Origin: Streptacidiphilus sp. PB12-B1b
GTDB taxonomy: Bacteria > Actinomycetota > Actinomycetes > Streptomycetales > Streptomycetaceae
Length of the DNA: 64,000 bases
Direction of reading: 5' to 3'
Assembly: GCF_014084125.1 (NCBI RefSeq)
Contig: NZ_CP048405.1
Span: 5,456,001 to 5,520,000 of the forward strand
The translations under genes and the position numbers were made by a program. A model generated the notes under the pieces. The model was given only the letters and a program-made list of their open reading frames with translations, was not told where the DNA came from and ran no database searches. Of this stretch, positions 35,501-38,940 are shown one piece after another. Positions within the stretch are counted from its first letter, which is position 1; every line of letters begins with the position of its first letter.

Positions 35501-35690
35501 TTCGCGGCTGCCCCGTACCTCCGCCGGAGACATCCGACGCCTCGCCTCGCTCCATGTCCCAACGGGCCTGGGGCACTTCGCCGACCTGCGACCGGTCCTT
35601 GCTGATGACATCCCAGAACTGGCGGTGGTCGTCCGCCCCGGGAAAACGGCACGCGATTCCAATGACGGCAATGGGGACGTGCTGCGGCAT
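12570..35690 (-). CDS. Trans-AT type I polyketide synthase, first subunit (modules 1-6a), 7706 aa
   Basis: This is the first subunit seen of the assembly line; it builds and tailors a polyketide on tethered carrier proteins in the cytoplasm. Domain order is KS(Ser)-ACP, KS-DH-KR-ACP, KS-KR-ACP, KS-DH-KR-cMT-ACP, KS-KR-cMT-ACP, KS. No AT is embedded, so malonyl units must come from a discrete acyltransferase not present in this window. The ATG at 35688-35690 is preceded by GAGGGGAG about 10 nt upstream. The C-terminus (about residues 7660-7700) is a helical docking segment (SLIDDVLDELVSG) that should pair with the start of the next protein. Two in-frame TTA codons, 33642-33644 (codon 683) and 23361-23363 (codon 4110), suggest dependence on the bldA tRNA. 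I cannot name the product. Confidence 0.97.
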   Translation of the reverse strand: MPQHVPIAVIGIACRFPGADDHRQFWDVISKDRSQVGEVPQARWDMERGEASDVSGGGTGQPRTIRWAGLIDDVDAFDAQFFHLSPLEAESVDPQQRIMLELAWSCIEDAAVAPGALSGRDVGVFFGSFNLDYKELQERQLREVAAHHSTGTAGAVIANRVSHFFDFHGPSVVVDTASSASLHAVHLAVQSLQHGECSIALAGGINLVLTPARHTSFAKTGMLSPTGSCHPFDERADGYVRGEGGGIVLLKPLADAVRDGDSVYGVLRGSAVNHSGRTRTLTFPSDEAQAQVIADAIGRAGVAPDSIGYVEAHGTGTPTGDPVEFEGLVEGFRRARGETADLRQHNFCGLGSVKPNIGHLEAAAGIAGLIKVLLAMEHKQLPGLRDFQRLNPRIDLDGTPFYIVDRLREWKPLRSETGEPLPRRASVSSFGIGGTNAHVVLEEAPATPSATPPAAPQERHAYLVCLSARTGTALRRRIHDVRGWLDGDGSQADLTDLSATLLLGREHLDRRTALVVRDRDDLRAKLTLLLETGRADDCFHDPAGGERTGAPRLAAGVACDIVADLSAAEYRERLTALAESFAGGGSHRWADLFTSVSGRRLRLPTYAFDRHRFWITPDAVRTSTSAPSEESTPAIEQEELVSDMTTQTRRRGRAGADVQESVEADLRSLVSGVLKLAADEIQLRDRLTDLGCDSVGNTLLALRLSEHYGIDTAPSLFYTYFTLEMLRDHLLEERYADAVVAKYAAADEDTAGGTVRAEAEASAVVGEEPVTGPRPAAPSEAGAGAGADRDHRIAVIGMSGRFPQARTVEEFWQLLAEGREAVTPIPAHRLGNWAGVDGASEVRGGWLPGEAEFDPLFFEISPREAEHMDPRQRLLLQEAWRALEDAGYGAKQLGDNTMGMFVGAEQSDYPDLAGNEQTLTSGHDGILAARLSYFLNFSGPVLTVNTACSAGLAAVHQACLSLRSGECDTAVAAGVSLLAGPRFYEHATQAGMLSPDGVCYAFDKRANGMVMGEAIAAVVLKPLAKALADGDRVHAVITASGLNHDGRTNGITAPSQPAQVALLDSVYRRFGVEPADIQHVVAHGTGTRLGDPIEVNALTEAFSRYTDRTQYCSLTSVKTNIGHTLAASGVVSLIALVQALRHRTVPASLHSEQESEYIDWTRSPFHVNKEARSWSAEPGRERLGAVSSFGISGTNVHVVLESHGDGSATHPVVSRPSYLLALSAKTDAALRARVTDLLAFFRAGDADDAGLARISSTLLAGRHHFAHRCALVAATPEEAELRLQQVLDGKKDPQVFRGVSGRDFRAQNALTEYGNELIARARAADAADAGDENVRYRDAVRALAELYCQGYELAWEHLFDDRPLPCVSLPGYPFARETYWADTATSGRAALPPALPASAVLHPLLDSNDSTLHAQRFSKRLSASEFFLRDHVVAGKIMLPGVAHMEMAYTASRLSTGSDSVTLRNVIWGHPIVMDGASRTVHIELTPLEQDVLEFVIHDESEGKRTVFSQGRAGYTADQATRVRGGIDIPAIKARCTGRRENAEIFVSLRELSFGYGETFQAMETLYCGETEALARIVLGDGLDEEYGRFTLHPSLFDAALNTLRGIGEQDGVLRIPFSLEELVVFAPIPRRSYCHATIHRIARDGAMSVNLAICDDSGTECVRLTGLVFKEFAADKTEKLHYYVPRWTEAEAEAEPLGAGRTLLVLDDEDTRRTLLGTVYPGRVVRVRHGSAFQESGPDLFSVDRRSADDFDRLLRTLEERHLLPQAIVNFWPLNGNPSDLTIELESLLHLFRAVQRTGTEQEIQHLSVLPDQPGPQRAAAEALSGFGRAMTAVNHRFRVKSLQVAGARDTDTAVDGALRELGMAEGVVPRGWHEIRHADGIRSERVLRPWTAGTRRAASELPLKEGGVYLISGGAGALGLHLGSYLAQHCRARLVLLGRRELDASLREKTAALEAAGAEVLYLACDVADRDGMVVALAAARERFGALDGVFHGAGVIGDTGVMEVDWAGFGAVLAPKMHGTVHLDELTAADPLDFFFMFSSIAAYVGDFGQGSYAAANRFLDGYVRHREELRAQGLRHGRSISVNWPYWDEGGMLGELAGEGPSTTLYRDHSGMRPLRTEEGIGALLQILMSDETQVVVTKGERQKIEKVLRVAAPVAANEPVAVASPGEPVPVQGSGELFTRTVEYLRDRLSQVFRIPKLRLDASAELGEYGIESIQIMELMRLLTKDFDSIPGTLFFEYRTINELAEYFTEHQAGRLTQLVGLEQSAVVAPAAVAERAPAAAVPARPVAPQNRFAEFRHGAPGPGEVPPAKEAGDRPGGRPRDVAVIGISGRYPQARNLDEFWKVLERGQDCIEEIPPHRWDKDAFYAAEKTPGKSSSKWGGFIDGAENFDALFFNMSANQAALTDPQSRLFLQAAWEAMEDAGYTRQSLSPDKARKVGVYLGMMWNEYQLYSGQDVVLSDRAAAANAVSYFFNLHGQSLTVDTACSSSLYAIAMAVESIRNGSSSLAFAGGANLSLHPNKYVSLSQMNFFAEDGRCHSFGEGGTGYVPGEGVGCVLLKPFDQAVEDGDHIHGVIRGVATLHGGRTNGMTVPNPLAQADMVAAALEDARLSAEDISYVEGHGTGTALGDPIEISGLTRAFRKHTDKKQYCPIGSVKSNIGHLEGAAGVVAVTKVLLQMRHGMLVPSLHSERLNSYIDFPNSPFYVQHRLEPWERPTRTVDGVLRTLPRIAGVSSFGAHGAIAHVIIEEYPPGQERPVRADRAPRPELLVLSAKDDERLREKARALLTWLAGAGRDTDPADLAYTLQVGREAMEERLALVVDGQDALREQLHAFLDGEQETANVFRGGVRQHKDAVALLEADEEMRELVQQWLAQARYDKLAEVWVKGLVLDWASLARGAEPRRIPLPTYPFVEERHWLDAPPALALQPPRTAAPAEPAAAGTAAPASRPAAGEPARPLAFVEDWEPAALDAGATRALRGIVFLCTGAARQAEVAQAARALDPGLRAVFIGHGDAFRKLDPHCYQVRRGAAQDYLDAFRDVAAGPVPIDAVVSLEALEPGAATGDFSDVVLTVQAVAGAGLDARRFMVAGQYRDGLGRALLEAHLGFERSLGMVMPKLSVVAVLQDAADPLRPADAAAWLARLLAELRQEQAVSALYHSGGRFVSRVRETTLADDRVGALRHGGTYLITGGCGGLGLIVARHLTEHFAANLVLTGRSPLDGARQEALRGLDAGDRILYVQADSCDADAMERAVAQAHERFGALHGVVHAAGVQGQGSILEKDLRSFEDVLGPKVRGTTALDEALVGEELDFVCYFSSTAAVIGDFGGCDYSVGNRFQMSYARHRDAQVRAGRLSGRTVVVNWPLWREGGMGFDHDTTTTLLKSSGQDFLETPDGIALFERLLSQEATQHIILVGRPGRVARFLGLMPPAAIPERPAAAAASAPDVEGRLAHDLRQIVSGAVNLSPDRLYEDDNLTDYGFDSVSLAGLATGLGRHFGVEVTPALFYSRSTLRKLREYLATEHKDLLAAFYGDRGVGDVVTEPAAVEPAPDASADRGAREPGTEEDDAIAVIGMSGRFPGADNPSELWSVLAEGRDVVSPVARERLDLWGEPHDSPFAAFRVGQVSGPDEFDPLFFEISPNEARSLDPRQRLLLQESWHALEDAGWTPAATRRIGMFVGVEQGDYDAPDPEAGSVTANHDGILAARLSYLLDLSGPVMAINTACSSGLVAVHQACASIRNGESDAALAAGVSLITTSQLLNRTRQAGMLSEDGVTYAFDKRANGMVLSEAVAVVVLKRLSAAVADGDRIHGVIRASGINYDGRSNGITAPNGDAQVALVRDTYRRHGIDPADIEYVVAHGTGTRLGDPVEVNALNEVFRSFTDKRQYCALTSVKPNVGHTLAASGLVSLIGVLQAMRHETIPGSLHCVQENEYIDWKNSPFFVNKANRAWPEAAGRRRIAAISSFGMSGTNAHMVVESFPARGEDEVVEMPAHLLALSAKSGESLRQRVADLIDFLEDPRRPHNLRDVSATLLDGRPHFRHRCAVVARDGAEAVRLLRRQAADGQDPDVFTGEVPKDFAPGAEGRQAGDRLLAEAAGPHHDGADLRDALRAVARAYCQGYDLAWRRLFGGRRTVPVALPGYPFARKQLWRQRTALPVPVPDGMFAAAPGRADATGRRFDTRLTGSESFLRDHVVAGEQILPGVAHLELARAAHAALPAQRNAPTAGVTFRDVVWLRPVRVGDTPLDIHVELEPDGVAGTRYRVLVPGADGPVLSSQGRIEPGGGAARPRLDLAELRTECGRYEIAATEVYLAYRRQGIEYGPSFRGLRRLLVGDAQVLAELAQPEAPEYGPGTPVLPPGLLDAALQASFGLRRGGDGLHLPYAVEAVEILGRCEPIMWAWLRCTTGSGDKFDVDLCDARGEVRVRFRAFSTRPLRAEAEMPSAPEQPADDGRLVLLEPRWEPARPGLPVDGDRPRGRTLLVGADPEELASVLTGRGDDVNVLLLRADDTVDGLRERLARGGHYDSVVWIAGGGTTAPESEELITRQEVGVYAGFRLAKALLALGYDKRDLEWTTLTIRSQGVVDADRIDPTHAGVHGLLGSLAKENPRWRVRSADVAELRDDVLREALHLPVEPSGDTWAHRGGRWFRQTLAPVPFETLPADAVPYRRGRVYVVIGGAGGLGAVWSEHVVRTYGAQVVWIGRRAEDEAVRARIDELSRLGPAPWYLQADATDREELTAAVARIRARFPEINGVVHSALVLLDQSVARMPEDRFRAAVRAKVDVSVRMAQVFADEPLDFVLFFSSINSFQRSAGQSNYVSGCVFKDAFARLWQQSRPTTVKVMNWGYWGSVGVVASSAYQRRMEQSGIGSIEPAEGMAALDLLLSGPHHQLALEKTTVPRRVGGDTGPADSGDPDDQRLRRVLADSGSARGFDDVLLCELLLLQLQSLGMNRAGGSVAELRAALKPGGGYDRWLTESLRILAEHGYLEHDSERYTPTGRAPVDGADVWRRWEAVCRESEGANPYLNLLEPVVRELPEVLAGRRPATDVIFPRSSMSLVRGVYRDCDSATALNELTAELVAARVEALLDRNPAHRVRIFEIGSGTGGTSEKVLRRLAPYRDSVAEYCYTDVSQYFLRNGRQEFGADHPYLRFELFDVERGPAEQGLNEGGYDIVLATNVLHATHDIRAAARHARALLAADGALVLNELAARTPFLHLTFGLLDGWWRYRDAELRIPGCPGLAPGTWQQVLEEEGFTAVSFPAAAVHDAGHQIVVAGTSERAGAREPAPQSAGDAQERVRSVIVARLQASLGLERGELSEEDSFADYGVDSILGVELTQQLSADLGISLAVTDLFDHSSVRTLARYVAEQHLDALPPVPAVAAVPAAAAVTVQAAPVTVPAAATVPAVTGTPRPAVSAAVPDPTGEPIAVIGMSGRFGTAKDTDQLWQHLVDGRSLVGEITRWDLSAFVAPGAPHPRYASLMDDIDRFDPMFFQISGLEASYMDPQQRIVLEEAWKALEDAGYAGDAIRGRSCGVYIGTQVSDYLPGSSADAPAQAMWGNAEAIIPARVSYLLDLQGPAIAVETACSGSLVALHLACQALRAYEIETALVGGVSVQCSPDYYLNAHKAGMLSETGQCHTFAEGADGFVPGEGAGVVMLKRLRDALADGDHIHGVVRGSGINQDGTSNGITAPSAKSQERLERQVYDSFGIDPAGIQLVEAHGTGTQLGDPIEFQALTRAFRHYTDKWEYCAIGSVKTNIGHAAPASGMAGLIKILLALRHRELPRSLHFDQGNAHIEFAGSPFYVNTVHRPWTAEPGRPRRAALSSFGFSGTNAHVVVEEAPDLPRRDSAGVQDHLVVLSALSAEQVRTQAEQLLQHLSRSPDTELGDISSTLVLGRRHCPVRLACVARDTAHLVTLLGRWLTDGRVGEVRIADLTENAVSPEPALEQFGDNCLRECAEGATGTARRDHLDAVCALYLQGYQLRYERLFESGGYRRVPLPTYPFQRQRHWLPSGDASGHAAPAWPTDRTPAPGPQAGAGADHLALAPLWVEAQALEPGPGADVPSGVIVVGGSAAERAALAAECPDAYFFADSGPVSTESLTEQLRRAGNVRHLVWISPADAGTGPDALLRRAHVGVTAFFRLVKALLELGRGSEELTWTVVTRQTQPVLQGESVLPADAGVPGLAEVMAKELPNWSVACFDLGGSDQFPARTLLAAPAGSVRALRNGQWFRRGLYRVELPAPVRSPYKEGGVYVVLGGAGGIGRLWSEDLIRRYGAQVVWIGRREKDTGIQAEIDRLAALGPAPWYVRADAADMDSLRVAYARIQERFGTVNGVVQSAFGLVDQSLPNTTEQQFSQGLSAKVDASVCMAEVFDADGLDFMLFFSSIASVNPSMGYCSYVAGNAFEDALARQLSGARRYAVKVVNWGYWGAVGSGLDVPEHVRERIYRREGLGDIDPVLAMDAVERLLAAPLGQVAYLNTSEPERFEGYTDREAIRVLDPAEQRSEPLAPLLPARGEQVRTVEAQAKSKLRTLDGLLLRLLWCALRERGWIGTGSVDADSLRQSGGILGRYDRWASETLKLFARQGWLRAGASAGRYHAAAADPVDPGATAAEWERSRREWLADPELRASVDLVDKTLRALPDVLTGTVPAVDVIFPGSSLDLVEGIYKRNMIADYFNDVVGDCVAALVESRLAQDPEARIRILEIGAGTGGTTATVMGRLQPYQRHIGEYCYTDLSKAFLIHGQREFGARNPFLRCEIFDAGRSVVEQGFDEGGYDLVIATNVLHATKEIRTSLRNSKALLRSGGGLVVNEIDGYTVFGMLTFALLDGWWLYDGDLRETGGPGLRPETWQSVLEWEGFEGVEFPARDAHRLGQQVVVGFSDGVIRQSRGGQPWSAADPVPGPQAASRPLPPAAAARVDGAVLGDAVRGYLKELVARTLLIPAESIDAREQLSAYGIDSILILQLLTSLKKDLGETSSTLFFEYRTIEALTEYFVTERGAAVARALGVGHDSAAVPDATVRAEAAARPAPGRTSARPVPPSGHSAGVAIVGMSARFPQAETLDAFWSVLREGRNTVTEIPADRWALDGFYEPDKEDAAAKGRSYSKWGAFLDGFADFDPLFFEMTPNDATEIDPQERLFLQEAWRAFENAGYTRSRLEQEHGSSVAVFVGITRAEHNLYGPERWLRGDPARPYTSFGSVANRVSFKLNLNGPSMPVDTMCSSSLTALHEACEHLLRGDCELAVAGGVNLYLHPSGYLNLCALQMLADEDKCRSFGAGGNGFVPGEGVGAVVLKRLEDAERDGDHIHAVVRGTSVNHGGTTNGYTVPNPVAQGRVVRQALDRAGVDARTISYVEAHGTGTALGDPIEINGLTRAFSQDTRDLQYCAIGSVKSNIGHAEAAAGIAGVFKAVLQMQHGELAPTLHVDETNPHIDFDATPFVVQRKGAVWKRPVVTVDGVSSEVPRRAGVSSFGAGGSNAHVVIEEYVRDRPAPGAVRAGEPAVVVLSAKDEERLREQAGALLGSLPEAERSGAVLADVAYTLQVGREAMSERLGTVVRSFAELRDRLQTFLDHPGGGTGLHRGRATGADRALTALTADADLSAVVGTWLAKGMYAKVLDLWVNGFELDWRSLHPAGEARIVPLPTYPFARERYWIAERPVDGEPTDGLSDSLIDDVLDELVSGSLGVEAAAEHIRRSVLDGAGRTTDNGGR
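14660..19425 (-). other. PKS module 5: KS-KR-cMT-ACP
   Basis: The KS has ETACSGSL (near 18940), EAHGTGT and TNIGHAAP. The KR has GGAGGIG (near 16915) and FSSIAS...CSYVAGNAF (near 16500), so Ser, Tyr and Asn are all present. The methyltransferase has the SAM motif ILEIGAGTGGT (near 15580). The ACP has YGIDSI (near 14830). Expected unit is an alpha-methyl, beta-hydroxy extension. Confidence 0.88.
19570..24990 (-). other. PKS module 4: KS-DH-KR-cMT-ACP
   Basis: The KS has NTACSSGL, VAHGTGT and PNVGHTLA. The DH has LRDHVVAGEQILPGVAH (near 23110) and LPPGLLDAALQ (near 22600). The KR has GGAGGLG (near 21655), but its catalytic segment reads SNYVSGCVF (near 21235), with Cys where Asn is usual in Y-x-x-x-N. 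The methyltransferase has IFEIGSGTGGT (near 20390). The ACP has YGVDSI (near 19715). Expected unit is an alpha-methyl enoyl if the KR is active. Confidence 0.87.
25080..28720 (-). other. PKS module 3: KS-KR-ACP
   Basis: The KS has DTACSSSL (near 28220), EGHGTGT and SNIGHLEG. The KR has GGCGGLG (near 26110) and FSSTAA...CDYSVGNRF (near 25690). The ACP has YGFDSV (near 25245). There is no DH, so the expected unit is a beta-hydroxy extension. Confidence 0.88.
28900..33315 (-). other. PKS module 2: KS-DH-KR-ACP
   Basis: The KS has NTACSAGL (near 32848), VAHGTGT and TNIGHTLA. The DH has LRDHVVAGKIMLPGVAH (near 31395) and HPSLFDAALN, where the usual Gln is Asn. The KR has GGAGALG (near 29945) and FSSIAA...SYAAANRF (near 29525). 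The ACP has YGIESI (near 29040). Expected unit is an alpha,beta-unsaturated extension. Confidence 0.88.
33400..35690 (-). other. PKS module 1: KS with Cys-to-Ser at the active site, then ACP
   Basis: The KS is otherwise well formed, with EAHGTGT and PNIGHLEA histidine motifs, but the nucleophile motif reads VDTASSASL (near 35157) where DTACSSSL is expected. The nucleophilic Cys is therefore Ser. After a post-KS linker comes an ACP with LGCDSV (near 33612). A KS-ACP pair at the very start with an altered KS fits a loading module, for example one that decarboxylates a malonyl starter. That role is inferred. Confidence 0.8.
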
Positions 35691-36227
35691 CGGTGGAGAC
35701 TCCCCTCATCGTTCGCGAAGTTTTGGCGCAGCGCCATGGCCGCCCACTGCCGAACCTGGGCACGCCGAACCGGCAGGACCTTCTCCTGGACTGTTTCCAA
35801 CGGTGAATGCCGCCCTGGACCGCGACCAGAACTCGTGAACTCCGCGCGGCAACGGCGGCCGATTTCTCTGGAGGCGCGCGCTTTCACCGGTCGCATTCCG
35901 GGCGTCCCGGTTGCGGACCGGGAGACCAGGAGGTGCGCCGGAGACGGCATGGCCTCTGCGGCCCGGGGTCATCGCCATAGGCAATCTGCAGGCATGGCGA
36001 AACCGAACTCTGTGATGTCGCAGGACACGGAGCCAACGCGGCGTCCCGCCCCGGCTACCGGGTGAACGCCTGCCGCTCGGTGTGCGTCCCGAGCGGCCGT
36101 TCAGCAGAGACCGGGATCAGATGTACAGGCCGACGCAGTTTCGATTGCGCCGCGCCGGGGGGCCGAACGGCCCGTGCCCACTCCGGGACCCGCTGGCGAC
36201 CCGCTGTGCCCCAAGGTCGCGCAAAGG
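35691..36227 (-). promoter_or_regulatory. Intergenic region upstream of PKS A, 537 nt
   Basis: No convincing gene lies here on either strand. It must carry the promoter of the PKS genes. The only clear signal is the ribosome binding site GAGGGGAG just before the start at 35690. I could not pick a reliable -35/-10 pair. Confidence 0.5.
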
Positions 36228-36620
36228 TCAGGCGTGCAGTCCCCGCGCCTTGGCGCCTGCGGCCTCCAGGCGCGCGTCGAGGGCTTCGACGTCGGGCAGG
36301 AACCAGATATGACTGGCCGAATTGGATTCATGGACCAGGGCACGCAGCGCCGCACTGGCCTCCAGATGGCGGGAGATGTCGCCGATCACGGCCAGTCGCA
36401 GTCGGTAGTTGACGAACTTCTGCATGACGTCCCCGGCGAAACGGGTGCAGAGCAGGAAGAACTTCTCGTCCAGACGACTCGCCGGTACGGCCACGATCTC
36501 GGCGTCGAGGAGTGCCGCGCCGATCAGGTCAAGCGCATCCTGCTCCGTGGCGACGATGGGACCCGCCGGATCACACATCAAAACCTGTACTCCGTGGCGG
36601 TCCTGAAGTAAATCCGTCAA
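36228..36620 (-). CDS. DUF4180-family protein, 130 aa
   Basis: A small protein similar to the DUF4180 family, whose function is unknown. Recognisable family features are the DALDLIGAALLDAEIVAVPA stretch, the motif RFAGDVMQKFVNYRLRLAVI in the middle, and a C-terminal HESN...IWFLPDVEALDARL. The start is TTG at 36618-36620, preceded by GGGGAG with an 8-nt spacer; no upstream ATG fits. Codon 4 is TTA (36609-36611), so translation may depend on the bldA tRNA. It is oriented like the PKS and ends 537 nt before it. A link to the pathway is unproven. Confidence 0.75.
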   Translation of the reverse strand: MTDLLQDRHGVQVLMCDPAGPIVATEQDALDLIGAALLDAEIVAVPASRLDEKFFLLCTRFAGDVMQKFVNYRLRLAVIGDISRHLEASAALRALVHESNSASHIWFLPDVEALDARLEAAGAKARGLHA

Positions 36621-37360
36621 CTTACACTCTCCCCAGAAGATCCATCATGACCACAGGTAAGCATACGTCCGTTCTTGGGTCAATGGCGCTTCAGAGCGGT
36701 CGCGGACCCCAGGACCGTGCGGCTGGTCGGGTTGTGACCGGTTGGGACACATAACACGGTTGGCAAGGGTTTTGTGCTCATTGCACTGCCCGGGAAGAGG
36801 GGGTTGCCCGGCAACGGCTGGAAGCCCTGCAGGCCGATCTTCCGCAGGTGGAGGATGTGCGGGAGCGGTTGGTGAGCGACCGTCGGACCCGGGGCGGTGT
36901 CTACGCGGGGACCGCACCACGGGCCGTGGCAACCCTCCGCAATCTCGCCGTCGGCGAACACTCCCCATCCTGGGCACCATCAACGATTCGGACACACAAG
37001 GAACTTGATCGAGCCACGATGCCACTCGGACAGCCCGTCGGGCCGCTCGACCACCGTTGCCCCATGGCTGACGATGGCCGTGGACGGATGACGGTCGCCA
37101 GCCTTCTTTGTGTCTGAAAGCCGCCTCTCCCGCTCCCACCCGCAAGTCCCTTGGCAAACTCTGTCGATGCAGCTCAGAGGCATTCCCTGCTTTCTCGGCC
37201 GGCGTCTCGCACGAAAGCCCCAGGCCGGTTCCACGCGCCAGGGATGCCTTGCGGGCCACAGCCGATTGTGATCGACTACGCGCACCGGTGCCCCGTGCAA
37301 CTCGTTCATATATTGCGCACCGCGTCACTGCTGAGATCCGGTTGACCCACGGGAGGACAC
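36621..37360. other. Intergenic region between DUF4180 gene and P450 gene, 740 nt
   Basis: This stretch has no intact gene. It holds the divergent control regions of the flanking genes and, in its middle, a degraded transposase-like fragment. Open frames that cross it have poor codon use and no recognisable domains. The P450 ribosome binding site GGGAGG lies at its right end. Confidence 0.5.
36790..36965 (+). pseudogene. Remnant of an ISAs1/IS4-like transposase C-terminus
   Basis: In one + frame the DNA reads RGGVYAGTAPRAVATLRNLA near 36885-36950. This resembles the conserved C-terminal motif of ISAs1-family transposases, in which an R-T-G-x-A-P-R segment is followed by A-x-L-R-N-L-A-I. The upstream DDE region is missing and no inverted repeats were found, so this is a decayed fragment marking an old insertion. 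The assignment rests on a short motif and is tentative. Confidence 0.4.
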
Positions 37361-38590
37361 ATGCCCAGCGGCCACGACGGCGCAGCTCCACTCCAGATCG
37401 ACGAAAAGGAGTTCGAACACAACCCGCATGCGTTATATGACGTCCTGCGATCCGAGGCACCGGTCCGCGAGGTCATCGCACCGGGCGGAACCAGAGTCTG
37501 GCTCGTCACACGCTACGACGATGCGAAGTCCGTGCTGACCGACAATCGCCTGTCCAAGAACATCGAAGCCGGCCAGAAGGTCATCCAGCGGAACACCGAC
37601 GGGGAGACCGGCATGGTGTTCGCCAGCGAACTGGCAGCGCACATGATGAACGCCGACCCGCCGGACCACACCCGGTTGCGCAAGCAGGTCAACAAGGTGT
37701 TCACGCAGCGGGCGGTGGAGAAACTGGGTCCCCGGATCGAGCAGATCACCACTGACCTCCTCGATGCGATGGAGGGCCAGGATCAGGTAGACCTGATGCG
37801 CGCCTTCGCCTACCCGCTCCCCATGGCGGTGATCTGTGAGCTGCTGGGCGTTCCGGCCGACGACCAGGCGCGCTTCCAGGGTTGGGTCCCCACCCAACTC
37901 TCCGGCGGGGATCCGGAGAGCATGGCGCAGGCCACGATGGCGCTGCTCGGGTACCTGCACGAGCTGGTCGAGAGCAAGCGGGCCGAACCGGCGGACGACC
38001 TGCTCACCGGTCTGGTGCGGTCCAGCGACGACGGCAAGCTGAACACCCAGGAACTCGTGTCGATGGCGTTCCTGCTGCTGGTCGCGGGAAACGAGACGAC
38101 GGTCAACCTCATCGGAAACGGTGCGTTCGCACTCCTCCGCCACCCCGACCAGTTCGCCGCGCTGCGCGCGGACCGTTCCCTGCTGCCCGGGGCGGTCGAG
38201 GAGTTCCTCCGCTACGAGAGCCCGGTCAACACGTCGTCGCTGCGGTTCACGACCGAGCCGATCGAGGTGGACGGAGTCCTCATACCGGAGGGCGAACTGG
38301 TGGTGGTCGCCCTCACGTCGGCCAACCGGGACGAGTCCCAGTTCCCCAATGCCGGCAACCTGGACATCCATCGTCCGGCGGGCGCCAACCTGTCCTTCGG
38401 ACACGGCATCCACTACTGCGTCGGAGCACAGCTGGCCCGGCTGGAAGCACAGATAGCCTTCGACCGGCTCATCGAGCGGTTCCCGCACATCCGGCTGGCA
38501 GCCGACCCGGACGAACTCCGTTGGCAGCCGGGAACGGCGCTGCGTGGACTGCGGTCGCTGCCGGTGTGGCTCGGCCCCGAACAGGGCTGA
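37361..38590 (+). CDS. Cytochrome P450, 409 aa
   Basis: A soluble bacterial class I P450, expected to hydroxylate or otherwise oxidise a pathway intermediate with electrons from a separate ferredoxin and reductase. The I-helix motif VAGNETTV is near residue 240, the K-helix ExxR is in EEFLRYES, and the haem loop SFGHGIHYCVG carries the Cys ligand near residue 353. The length is typical for actinomycete CYP105/CYP107-type enzymes. ATG at 37361 follows GGGAGG closely. Codon 25 is TTA (37433-37435), again suggesting bldA control. Its position beside the PKS makes it a candidate polyketide tailoring enzyme. No ferredoxin gene is adjacent. Confidence 0.96.
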   Translation: MPSGHDGAAPLQIDEKEFEHNPHALYDVLRSEAPVREVIAPGGTRVWLVTRYDDAKSVLTDNRLSKNIEAGQKVIQRNTDGETGMVFASELAAHMMNADPPDHTRLRKQVNKVFTQRAVEKLGPRIEQITTDLLDAMEGQDQVDLMRAFAYPLPMAVICELLGVPADDQARFQGWVPTQLSGGDPESMAQATMALLGYLHELVESKRAEPADDLLTGLVRSSDDGKLNTQELVSMAFLLLVAGNETTVNLIGNGAFALLRHPDQFAALRADRSLLPGAVEEFLRYESPVNTSSLRFTTEPIEVDGVLIPEGELVVVALTSANRDESQFPNAGNLDIHRPAGANLSFGHGIHYCVGAQLARLEAQIAFDRLIERFPHIRLAADPDELRWQPGTALRGLRSLPVWLGPEQG

Positions 38591-38940
38591 ACCACATCGG
38601 TGAGACCGTCGGAGGTCGCTCCCGACCCGCCATTCGGCATGCGGTCAGCCGGGTCCTGGCGTTGACGCCTCCGGTCGGGGGCGGCCGCCGTACGGGAGGG
38701 TGAGCGCGGCGGCAACAACGTCGCGGTCCCGCTCCGACCCACGGGTCCGGAAAAGCTTTCGATATATCCGCGTCGAGTTGCAGCGCAATAGCCCGGCCTG
38801 AAAAGATCCGCGGAAAGCGCTGGCTCGGCCGCACCCGTCGTCCGGCTGGACAGGACGGGAGTCCGTGCTGACGTCCGCGGGTGCCCCGGCGGTATTCGCA
38901 CGTTACGGACACGAACCGAATGTGTGGGAGCAGGGCTACG
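38591..38940. other. Intergenic region, 350 nt
   Basis: No gene is supported here. An AT-rich patch, agctttcgatatatcc (near 38754-38769), could be part of a promoter for the next gene, but no matching -35 element is clear. No obvious terminator hairpin follows the P450. Confidence 0.4.

Noticed and set aside
36645-37460. A 271-codon minus-strand frame between DUF4180 and the P450
   Set aside because: It has no recognisable domain, poor codon use and overlaps the P450 start, so it is not supported as a gene.
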